Both the position numbers and the translations under genes were made by a program. The notes under the pieces are model-generated. The model did not search any database. It was not told the origin of the DNA and saw nothing but the letters and a program-made list of their open reading frames with translations. Below, piece by piece: positions 50,801 through 62,830 of a DNA stretch of 64,000 nucleotides (its first letter is position 1; each line of letters opens with the position of its first letter). Source of the stretch: Anisus vortex (Eukaryota > Mollusca > Gastropoda > Planorbidae). Where the stretch lies: the NCBI GenBank assembly GCA_949126835.1, contig OX421492.1, forward strand, positions 46,211,498-46,275,497, in the 5' to 3' direction.

Positions 50801-51030
50801 CTCTTATTTCATCTGCTATAGCCCCGCACTTAGTAACCTTTTTAAATTTAAAGATAAAATTGGTGACTAGCTCCGATTTTGTCTGCTATAGCCCCGCACT
50901 TAATAACCTTTTTAAAATTGAAGATAAAATTATGGACTAGCTCTGATTTCGTCTCCTATAGCCCCGCACTTAGTAACCATTTTAAAATTGAAGATAAAAT
51001 TGGTGACTAGCTCCGATTTCGTCTGCTATA
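47830..51030 (+). repeat. Higher-order repeat: 26-mer, offset 1820 bp, with nested 6-mer
   Basis: A CTGCTAGAGCC monomer (48293 and 50113), CTCCTATTTCG (47931 and 49751) and a T-rich monomer with GACTCGCTCC recur at exactly 1820 bp. Within it, a six-monomer block (420 bp) ending in a GTCTCCTATAGCC monomer and its neighbour is tandemly duplicated (marker at 49131 and 49551). Confidence 0.88.
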
Positions 51031-54000
51031 GCGTCGCACTTAGTAACCTTTTTAAAATTGAAGATAAAATTGGTGACTAGCTCCGATTTCGTCTGCTATA
51101 GCCCCGCACTTAGTAACCTTTTTAAAATTGAAGATAAAATTGGTGACTAGCTCCGATTTCGTCTGCTATAGCCCCGCACTTAGTAACCTTTTTAAAATTG
51201 AAGATAAAATTGGTGACTAGCTCCGATTTCTTCTGATATAGCCCCGCACTTAGTAACTTTTTTAAAATTGACGATAAAATTGGTGACTAGCTCTGAATTC
51301 GTCTGCTATAGCCCCGCACTTAGTAACCTTTTTAAAATTGAAGATAAAATTCGTGACTAGCTCCGATTTTGTCTGCTATAGCCCCGCACTTAGTAACCCT
51401 TTTAAATTTAAAGATAAAATTGGTGACTAGCTCCGATTTCGTCTGCTATAGCCCCACACTTAGTAACCTTTTTAAAATTGAAGATAAAATTGGTGACTAG
51501 CTCCGATTTCGTCTGCTATAGCCCCGCACTTAGTAACCTTTTTAAAATTGAAGATAAAATTGGTGACTAGCTCACATTTCGTCTGCTATAGCAACGCACT
51601 TAGTAACCTTTTTTTAAATTGAAGATGAAATTGGTGACTAGCTCCGATTTCGTCTGCTATAGCCCCGCACTTAGTAACCTTTTTAAAATTGAAGATAAAA
51701 TTGGTGACTAGCTCCGATTTCGTCTGCTTTAGCCCCGCACTTAGTAACCGTTTTAAAATTGAAGATAAAATTGGTGACTAGCTCCGATTTTGTCTGCTAT
51801 AGCCCCGCACTTAGTAACCTTATTAAAATTGAAGATAAAAATGGTGACTAGCTCCGATTACGTCTGCTATAGCCACGCACTTAGTAACCTTTTTAAAATT
51901 GAAGATAAAATTGGTGACTAGCTCTGAATTCGTCTGCTATAGCCCCGCACTTAGTAACCTTTTTAAAATTGAAGATAAAATTCGTGACTAGCTCCGATTT
52001 TGTCTGCTATAGCCCCGCACTAAGTAACCATTTTAAAATTAAATATAAAATTGGTGACTAGCTCTGATTTCGTCTGCTATAGCCCCGCACTTAGTAACCT
52101 TTTTAAAATTGAAGATAAAATTGGTGACTAGCTCCGATTTCGTCTGATATAGCCCCGCACTTAGTAACCTTTTTAAAATCGAAGATAAAATTGGTGACTA
52201 GCTCCGATTTCGTCTGCTATAGCCCCGCACTTAGTAACCTTTTTAAAAATGAAGATAAAATTGGTGACTAGCTTCGATTTCGTCTGCTATAGCCCCGCAC
52301 TTAGTAGCCTTTTTAAAATTGAAGATAAAATTGGTGACTAGCTCCGATTTCGTCTGCTATAGCCCCGCACTTAGTAACCTTTTTAAAATTGAAGATAAAA
52401 TTGGTGACTAGCTCTTATTTCATCTGCTATAGCCCCGCACTTAGTAACCTTTTTAAATTTAAAGATAAAATTGGTGACTAGCTCCGATTTTGTCTGCTAT
52501 AGCCCCGCACTTAGTAACCTTTTTAAAATTGAAGATAAAATTAGTGACTAGCTCTGATTTCGTCTCCTATAGCCCCGCACTTAGTAACCATTTTAAAATT
52601 GAAGATAAAATTGGTGACTAGCTCCGATTTCGTCTGCTATAGCGTCGCACTTAGTAACCTTTTTTAAATTGAAGATAAAATTGGTGACTCGCTCCGATTT
52701 TGTCTGCTATAGCCCCGCACTTAGTAACCTTTTTAAAATTGAAGATAAAATTGGTGACTAGCTCCTATTTCGTCTGCTATAGCCCCGCACTTAGTAACCT
52801 TTTTAAAATTGAAGATAAAATTGGTGACTAGCTCCGATTTCGTCTGCTATAGCCCCGCATCTAGTAACCTTATTAAAATTGAAGATAAAATTGGTGACTA
52901 GCTCCGATTTCGTCTGCTATAGCCCCGCACTTAGTAACCTTTTTAAAATTGAAAATAAAATTGGTGACTAGCTCCGATTTCGTCTGCTATAGCCCCGCAC
53001 TTAGTAACCTTATTAAAATTGAAGATAAAATTGGTGACTAGCTCCGATTTCGTCTGCTATAGCCCCGCACTTAGTAACCTTTTTAAAATTGAAGATAAAA
53101 TTGGTGACTAGCTCTTATTTCATCTGCTAGAGCCCCGCATTTAGTAACCTTTTTAAAATTGAAGATAAAATTGGTGACTAGCTCCGATTTTGTCTGCTAT
53201 AGCCCCGCACTTAGTAACCTTTTTAAAATTGAAGATAAAATTGGTGACTAGCTCCGATTTCGTCTGCTATAGCCCCGCACTTAGTAACCTTTTTAAAATC
53301 GAAGATAAAATTGGTGACTAGCTCCGATTTCGTCTGCTATAGCCCCGCACTTAGTAACCTTTTTAAAAATGAAGATAAAATTGGTGACTAGCTTCGATTT
53401 CGTCTGCTATAGCCCCGCACTTAGTAACCTTTTTTAAATTGAAGATAAAATTGGTGACTAGCTCCGATTTCGTCTGCTATAGCCCCGCACTTAAAAACCT
53501 TTTTAAAATTGAAGATAAAAATGGTGACTAGCTCCGATTTCGTCTGCTATAGCCCCGCACTTAGAAACCTTTTTAAAATTGAAGATAAAATTGGTGACTA
53601 GCTCCGATTTCGTCTGCTATAGCCCCGCACTTAGTAACCTTATTAAAATTGAAGATAAAATTGGTGACTAGCTCCGATTTCGTCTGCTATAGCCCCGCAC
53701 TTAGTAGCCTTTTTAAAATTGAAGATAAAATTGGTGACTAGCTCCGATTTCGTCTGCTATAGCCCCGCACTTAGTAACCTTTTTAAAATTGAAGATAAAA
53801 TTGGTGACTAGCTCTTATTTCATCTGCTATAGCCCCGCACTTAGTAACCTTTTTAAATTTAAAGATAAAATTGGTGACTAGCTCCGATTTTGTCTGCTAT
53901 AGCCCCGCACTTAATAACCTTTTTAAAATTGAAGATAAAATTATGGACTAGCTCTGATTTCGTCTCCTATAGCCCCGCACTTAGTAACCATTTTAAAATT

Positions 54001-55200
54001 GAAGATAAAATTGGTGACTAGCTCCGATTTCGTCTGCTATAGCGTCGCACTTAGTAACCTTTTTAAAATTGAAGATAAAATTGGTGACTAGCTCCGATTT
54101 CGTCTGCTATAGCCCCGCACTTAGTAACCTTTTTAAAATTGAAGATAAAATTGGTGACTAGCTCCGATTTCGTCTGCTATAGCCCCGCACTTAGTAACCT
54201 TTTTAAAATTGAAGATAAAATTGGTGACTAGCTCCGATTTCTTCTGATATAGCCCCGCACTTAGTAACTTTTTTAAAATTGACGATAAAATTGGTGACTA
54301 GCTCTGAATTCGTCTGCTATAGCCCCGCACTTAGTAACCTTTTTAAAATTGAAGATAAAATTCGTGACTAGCTCCGATTTTGTCTGCTATAGCCCCGCAC
54401 TTAGTAACCCTTTTAAATTTAAAGATAAAATTGGTGACTAGCTCCGATTTCGTCTGCTATAGCCCCACACTTAGTAACCTTTTTAAAATTGAAGATAAAA
54501 TTGGTGACTAGCTCCGATTTCGTCTGCTATAGCCCCGCACTTAGTAACCTTTTTAAAATTGAAGATAAAATTGGTGACTAGCTCACATTTCGTCTGCTAT
54601 AGCAACGCACTTAGTAACCTTTTTTTAAATTGAAGATGAAATTGGTGACTAGCTCCGATTTCGTCTGCTATAGCCCCGCACTTAGTAACCTTTTTAAAAT
54701 TGAAGATAAAATTGGTGACTAGCTCCGATTTCGTCTGCTTTAGCCCCGCACTTAGTAACCGTTTTAAAATTGAAGATAAAATTGGTGACTAGCTCCGATT
54801 TTGTCTGCTATAGCCCCGCACTTAGTAACCTTATTAAAATTGAAGATAAAAATGGTGACTAGCTCCGATTACGTCTGCTATAGCCACGCACTTAGTAACC
54901 TTTTTAAAATTGAAGATAAAATTGGTGACTAGCTCTGAATTCGTCTGCTATAGCCCCGCACTTAGTAACCTTTTTAAAATTGAAGATAAAATTCGTGACT
55001 AGCTCCGATTTTGTCTGCTATAGCCCCGCACTAAGTAACCATTTTAAAATTAAATATAAAATTGGTGACTAGCTCTGATTTCGTCTGCTATAGCCCCGCA
55101 CTTAGTAACCTTTTTAAAATTGAAGATAAAATTGGTGACTAGCTCCGATTTCGTCTGATATAGCCCCGCACTTAGTAACCTTTTTAAAATTGAATATAAA
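49270..55200 (+). repeat. Higher-order repeat: 43-mer duplicated, offset 3011 bp
   Basis: The block at about 49270-52190 recurs at about 52281-55200. Rare markers at constant offset include AGCGTCGC (49630 and 52641), TTCTGATATAGCC (51231 and 54242), CTCACATTTCG with GCAACGCAC, and GATTACGTCTGC. The copies look nearly identical. This repeat overlaps the 26-mer repeat, showing that the 26-mer duplication came first. Confidence 0.9.
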
Positions 55201-55639
55201 ATTGGTGACTAGCTTCGATTTTGTCTGCTATAGCCCCGCACTTAGTAACCTTTTTAAAATTGAAGATAAAATTGGTGACTAGCTCCGATTTCGTCTGCTA
55301 TAGCCCCGCACTTAGTAACCTTTTTAAAATTGAAGATAAAATTGGTGACTAGCTCCGATTTCGTCTGCTATAGCCCCGCACTTAGTAACCTTTTTAAAAT
55401 TGAAGATAAAATTGGTGACTAGCTCTGAATTCGTCTGCTATAGCCCCGCACTTAGTAACCTTTTTAAGATTGAAGATAAAATTGGTGACTAGCTCTGATT
55501 TCGTCTGCTATAGCCCTGCACTTATAAACCTTATTAAAATTGAAGATAAAATTGGTGACTAGCTCCGATTTCGTCTGCTATAGCCCCGCACTTAGTAACC
55601 TTTTAAAAATTGAAGATAAAATTGGTGACTAGCTCCGAT

Positions 55640-58600
55640 TTCGTCTGCTATAGCGTCGCACTTAGTAGCCTTTTTAAAATTGAAGATAAAATTGGTGACT
55701 AGCTCCGATTTTGTCTGCTATAGCCCCGCACTTAGTAACCTTTTTAAAATTGAAGATAAAATTGGTGACTAGCTCCGATTTCGTCTGCTATAGCCCCGCA
55801 CTTAGTAACCTTTTTAAAATTGAAGTTAAAATTGTTGACTAGCTTCGATTTCGTCTGCAATAGCCCTGCACTTAGTAACGTTATTAAATTGAAGATAAAA
55901 TTGGTGACTAGCTCCGATTTCGTCTGCTATAGCCCCGCACTTAGTAGCCTTTTTAAAATTGAAGATAAAATTGGTGACCAGCTCCGATTTCGTCTGCTAT
56001 AGCCCCGCACTTAGTAACCTTTTTAAAATTGAAGATAAAATTGGTGACTAGCTCCGATTTCGTCTGCTATAGCCCCGCACTTAGTAACCTTTTTAAAATT
56101 GAAGATAAAATTGGTGACTAGCTCCGATTTCGTCTGCTTTAGTCCCGCGTTTAGTAACCTTTATAAAATTGAATATAAAATTGGTGACTAGCTCCGATTT
56201 CGTCTGCTATAGCCCCGCACCTAGTAACCTTTTTAAAATTGAAGATAAAATTGGTAACTAGCTCTGAATTCGTCTGCTATGGCCCCGCACTTAGTAACCT
56301 TTTTAAAATAGAAGATAAAATTGGTGACTAGCTCCGATTTTGTATGCTATAGCCCCGCACTTAGTAACCATTTTAAAATTGAAGATAAAATTGGTGACTA
56401 GCTCCGATTTCGTCGGCTATAGCCCCGCACTTAGTAACCTTTTTAAAATTGAAGATAAAATTGGTGACTAGCTCCGATTTCGTCTGCTATAGCCCCGCAC
56501 TTAGTAACCTTTTAAAAATTAAAAATAAAATTGGTGACTAGCTCCGATTTTGTCTGCTAAAGCGTCGCACTTAGTAGCCTTTTTAAAATTGAAGATAAAA
56601 TTGGTGACTAGCTCCGATTTTGTCTGCTATATCCCCGCACTTAGTAACCTTTTTAAAATTGAAGATAAAATTGGTGACTAGCTCCGATTTCGTCTGCTAT
56701 AGCCCCGCACTTAGTAACCTTTTTAAAATTGAAGATAAAATTGTTGACTAGCTCCGATTTCGTCTGCTATAGCCCCGCACTTAGTAACGTTATTAAATTG
56801 AAGATAAAATTGGTGACTAGCTCCGATTTCGTCTGCTATAGCCCCGCACTTAGTAACCTTTTTAAAATTGAAGATAAAATTGGTGACCAGCTCCGATTTC
56901 GTCTGCTATAGCCCCGCACTTAGTAACCTTTTAAAAATTGAAGATAAAATTGGTGACTAGCTCCGATTTTGTCTGCTATAGCCCCGCATTTAGTAACCTT
57001 TTTAAAATTGAAGATAAAATTGGTGACTAGCTCCGATTTCGTCTGCTATAGCCCCGCACTTAGTAACCTTTTTAAAATTGAAGATAAAATTGTTGACTAG
57101 CTCCGATTTCGTCTGCTATAGCCCCGCACTTAGTAACGTTATTAAATTGAAGATAAAATTGGTGACTAGCTCCGATTTCGTCTGCTATAGCCCCGCACTT
57201 AGTAACCTTTTTAAAATTGAAGATAAAATTGGTGACCAGCTCCGATTTCGTCTGCTATAGCCCCGCACTTAGTAACCTTTTAAAAATTGAAGATAAAATT
57301 GGTGACTAGCTCCGATTTTGTCTGCTATAGCCCCGCATTTAGTAACCTTTTTAAAATTGAAGATAAAATTGGTGACTAGCTCCGATTTCGTCTGCTATAG
57401 CCCCGCACTTAGTAACCTTTTTAAAATTGAAGATAAAATTGGTGACTAGCTCCGATTTCGTCTGCTATAGCCCCGCACTTAGTAGCCTTTTTAAAATTGA
57501 AGATAAAATTGGTGACCAGCTCCGATTTCGTCTGCTATAGCCCCGCACTTAGTAACCTTTTTAAAATTGAAGATAAAATTGGTGACTAGCTCCGATATCG
57601 TCTGCTATAGCCCCGCACTTAGTAACCTTTTTAAAATTGAAGATAAAATTGGTGACTAGCTCCGATTTCGTCTGTTATAGTCCCGCGTTTAGTAACCTTT
57701 ATAAAATTGAAGATAAAATTGGTGACTAGCTCCGATTTCGTCTGCTATAGCCCCGCATATAGTAACCTTTTTAAAATTGAAGATAAAATTGGTGACTAGC
57801 TCTGAACTCGTCTGCTATGGCCCCGCACTTAGTAACCTTTTTAAAATAGAAGATAAAATTGGTGACTAGCTCCGATTTTGTATGCTATAGCCCCGCACTT
57901 AGTAACCATTTTAAAATTGAAGATAAAATTGGTGACTAGCTCTGATTTCGTCGGCTATAGCCCCGCACTTAGTAACCTTTTTAAAATTGAAGATAAAATT
58001 GGTGACTAGCTCCGATTTCGTCTGCTATAGCCCCGCACTTAGTAACCTTTTTAAATATGAAGATAAAATTGGTGACTAGCTTCGATTTCGTCTGCTATAG
58101 CCCCGCACTTAGTAACCTTTTTAAAATTGAAGATAAAAATGGTGACTAGCTCCGATTTCGTCTGCTATAGCCCCGCACTTAGTAACCTTTTTAAAATTGA
58201 AGATAAAATTGGTGACTAGCTCCGATTTCGTCTGCTATAGCCCCGCACTTAGTAACCTTATTAAAATTGAAGATAAAATTGGTGACTAGCTCCGATTTCG
58301 TCTGCTATAGCCCCGCACTTAGTAGCCTTTTTAAAATTGAAGATAAAATTGGTGACTAGCTCCGATTTCGTCTGCTATAGCCCCGCACTTAGTAACCTTT
58401 TTAAAATTGAAGATAAAATTGGTGACTAGCTCTTATTTCATCTGCTATAGCCCCGCACTTAGTAACCTTTTTAAATTTAAAGATAAAATTGGTGACTAGC
58501 TCCGATTTTGTATGCTATAGCCCCGCACTTAGTAACCTTTTTAAAATTGAAGATAAAATTGGTGACTAGCTCTGATTTCGTCTCCTATAGCCCCGCACTT

Positions 58601-61600
58601 AGTAACCATTTTAAAATTGAAGATAAAATTGGTGACTAGCTCCGATTTCGTCTGCTATAGCGTCGCACTTAGTAACCTTTTTAAAATTGAAGATAAAATT
58701 GGTGACTAGCTCCGATTTCGTCTGCTATAGCCCCGCACTTAGTAACCTTTTTAAAATTGAAGATAAAATTGGTGACTAGCTCCGATTTCGTCTGCTATAG
58801 CCCCGCACTTAGTAACCTTTTTAAAATTGAAGATAAAATTGGTGACTAGCTCCGATTTCGTCTGATATAGCCCCGCACTTAGTAACTTTTTTAAAATTGA
58901 AGATAAAATTGGTGACTAGCTCTGAATTCGTCTGCTATAGCCCCGCACTGAGTAACCTTTTTAAAATTGAAGATAAAATTCGTGACTAGCTCCGATTTTG
59001 TCTGCTATAGCCCCGCACTTAGTAACCCTTTTAAATTTAAAGATAAAATTGGTGACTATCTCTGATTTCCTCTGCTATAGCCCCGCACTTAGTAACCTTT
59101 TTAAAATTGAAGATAAAATTGGTGACTAGCTCCGATTTCGTCTGATATAGCCCCGCACTTAGTAACCTTTTTAAAATTGAATATAAAATTGGTGACTAGC
59201 TTCGATTTTGTCTGCTATAGCCCCACACTTAGTAACCTTTTTAAAATTGAAGATAAAATTGGTGACTAGCTCCGATTTCGTCTGCTATAGCCCCGCACTT
59301 AGTAACCTTTTTAAAATTGAAGATAAAATTGGTGACTAGCTCACATTTCGTCTGCTATAGCAACGCACTTAGTAACCTTTTTTTAAATTGAAGATGAAAT
59401 TGGTGACTAGCTCCGATTTCGTCTGCTATAGCCCCGCACTTAGTAACCTTTTTAAAATTGAAGATAAAATTGGTGACTAGCTCCGATTTCGTCTGCTTTA
59501 GCCCCGCACTTAGTAACCGTTTTAAAATTGAAGATAAAATTGGTGACTAGCTCCGATTTTGTCTGCTATAGCCCCGCACTTAGTAACCTTATTAAAATTG
59601 AAGATAAAAATGGTGACTAGCTCCGATTACGTCTGCTATAGCCACGCACTTAGTAACCTTTTTAAAATTGAAGATAAAATTGGTGACTAGCTCTGAATTC
59701 GTCTGCTATAGCCCCGCACTTAGTAACCTTTTTAAAATTGAAGATAAAATTCGTGACTAGCTCCGATTTCGTCTGCTATAGCGTCGCACTTAGTAGCCTT
59801 TTTAAAATTGAAGATAAAATTGGTGACTAGCTCCGATTTTGTCTGCTATAGCCCCGCACTTAGTAACCTTTTTAAAATTGAAGATAAAATTGGTGACTAG
59901 CTCCGATTTCGTCTGCTATAGCCCCGCACTTAGTAACCTTTTTAAAATTGAAGTTAAAATTGTTGACTAGCTTCGATTTCGTCTGCAATAGCCCTGCACT
60001 TAGTAACGTTATTAAATTGAAGATAAAATTGGTGACTAGCTCCGATTTCGTCTGCTATAGCCCCGCACTTAGTAGCCTTTTTAAAATTGAAGATAAAATT
60101 GGTGACCAGCTCCGATTTCGTCTGCTATAGCCCCGCACTTAGTAACCTTTTTAAAATTGAAGATAAAATTGGTGACTAGCTCCGATTTCGTCTGCTATAG
60201 CCCCGCACTTAGTAACCTTTTTAAAATTGAAGATAAAATTGGTGACTAGCTCCGATTTCGTCTGCTTTAGTCCCGCGTTTAGTAACCTTTATAAAATTGA
60301 ATATAAAATTGGTGACTAGCTCCGATTTCGTCTGCTATAGCCCCGCACCTAGTAACCTTTTTAAAATTGAAGATAAAATTGGTAACTAGCTCAGAATTCG
60401 TCTGCTATGGCCCCGCACTTAGTAACCTTTTTAAAATAGAAGATAAAATTGGTGACTAGCTCCGATTTTGTATGCTATAGCCCCGCACTTAGTAACCATT
60501 TTAAAATTGAAGATAAAATTGGTGACTAGCTCCGATTTCGTCGGCTATAGCCCCGCACTTAGTAACCTTTTTAAAATTGAAGATAAAATTGGTGACTAGC
60601 TCCGATTTCGTCTGCTATAGCCCCGCACTTAGTAACCTTTTAAAAATTAAAAATAAAATTGGTGACTAGCTCCGATTTTGTCTGCTAAAGCGTCGCACTT
60701 AGTAGCCTTTTTAAAATTGAAGATAAAATTGGTGACTAGCTCCGATTTTGTCTGCTATATCCCCGCACTTAGTAACCTTTTTAAAATTGAAGATAAAATT
60801 GGTGACTAGCTCCGATTTCGTCTGCTATAGCCCCGCACTTAGTAACCTTTTTAAAATTGAAGATAAAATTGTTGACTAGCTCCGATTTCGTCTGCTATAG
60901 CCCCGCACTTAGTAACGTTATTAAATTGAAGATAAAATTGGTGACTAGCTCCGATTTCGTCTGCTATAGCCCCGCACTTAGTAACCTTTTTAAAATTGAA
61001 GATAAAATTGGTGACCAGCTCCGATTTCGTCTGCTATAGCCCCGCACTTAGTAACCTTTTAAAAATTGAAGATAAAATTGGTGACTAGCTCCGATTTTGT
61101 CTGCTATAGCCCCGCATTTAGTAACCTTTTTAAAATTGAAGATAAAATTGGTGACTAGCTCCGATTTCGTCTGCTATAGCCCCGCACTTAGTAACCTTTT
61201 TAAAATTGAAGATAAAATTGTTGACTAGCTCCGATTTCGTCTGCTATAGCCCCGCACTTAGTAACGTTATTAAATTGAAGATAAAATTGGTGACTAGCTC
61301 CGATTTCGTCTGCTATAGCCCCGCACTTAGTAGCCTTTTTAAAATTGAAGATAAAATTGGTGACCAGCTCCGATTTCGTCTGCTATAGCCCCGCACTTAG
61401 TAACCTTTTTAAAATTGAAGATAAAATTGGTGACTAGCTCCGATTTCGTCTGCTATAGCCCCGCACTTAGTAACCTTTTTAAAATTGAAGATAAAATTGG
61501 TGACTAGCTCCGATTTCGTCTGTTATAGTCCCGCGTTTAGTAACCTTTATAAAATTGAAGATAAAATTGGTGACTAGCTCCGATTTCGTCTGCTATAGCC

Positions 61601-62830
61601 CCGCATATAGTAACCTTTTTAAAATTGAAGATAAAATTGGTGACTAGCTCTGAACTCGTCTGCTATGGCCCCGCACTTAGTAACCTTTTTAAAATAGAAG
61701 ATAAAATTGGTGACTAGCTCCGATTTTGTATGCTATAGCCCCGCACTTAGTAACCATTTTAAAATTGAAGATAAAATTGGTGACTAGCTCTGATTTCGTC
61801 GGCTATAGCCCCGCACTTAGTAACCTTTTTAAAATTGAAGATAAAATTGGTGACTAGCTCCGATTTTGTCTGCTATAGCCCCGCACTTAGTAACCTTTTT
61901 AAAAATGAAGATAAAATTGGTGACTAGCTTCGATTTCGTCTGCTATAGCCCCGCACTTAGTAACCTTTTTAAAATTGAAGATAAAAATGGTGACTAGCTC
62001 CGATTTCGTCTGCTATAGCCCCGCACTTAGTAACCTTTTTAAAATTGAAGATAAAATTGGTGACTAGCTCCGATTTCGTCTGCTATAGCCCCGCACTTAG
62101 TAACCTTATTAAAATTGAAGATAAAATTGGTGACTAGCTCCGATTTCGTCTGCTATAGCCCCGCACTTAGTAGCCTTTTTAAAATTGAAGATAAAATTGG
62201 TGACTAGCTCCGATTTCGTCTGCTATAGCCCCGCACTTAGTAACCTTTTTTAAAATTGAAGATAAAATTGGTGACTAGCTCTTATTTCATCTGCTATAGC
62301 CCCGCACTTAGTAACCTTTTTAAATTTAAAGATAAAATTGGTGACTAGCTCCGATTTTGTCTGCTATAGCCCCGCACTTAGTAACCTTTTTAAAATTGAA
62401 GATAAAATTGGTGACTAGCTCTGATTTCGTCTCCTATAGCCCCGCACTTAGTAACCATTTTAAAATTGAAGATAAAATTGGTGACTAGCTCCAATTTCGT
62501 CTGCTATAGCGTCGCACTTAGTAACCTTTTTAAAATTGAAGATAAAATTGGTGACTAGCTCCGATTTCGTCTGCTATAGCCCCGCACTTAGTAACCTTTT
62601 TAAAATTGAAGATAAAATTGGTGACTAGCTCCGATTTCGTCTGCTATAGCCCCGCACTTAGTAACCTTTTTAAAATTGAAGATAAAATTGGTGACTAGCT
62701 CTGATTTCGTCTGATATAGCCCCGCACTTAGTAACTTTTTTAAAATTGAAGATAAAATTGGTGACTAGCTCTGAATTCGTCTGCTATAGCCCCGCACTGA
62801 GTAACCTTTTTAAAATTGAAGATAAAATTC
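55640..62830 (+). repeat. Higher-order repeat: about 59-mer, offset 4128 bp
   Basis: The block from about 55640 recurs from 59768: GCGTCGCAC (55653 and 59781), GAAGTTAAAATTGTTGAC, and CTGCAATAGCCCTGC. From about 57480 the offset is 3848 bp, because the second copy has four fewer monomers. The block contains 69-bp monomers (AACGTTATTAAATTG), which occur only in this part of the window, and a five-monomer tandem duplication (56729 and 57078, offset 349 bp). Confidence 0.88.
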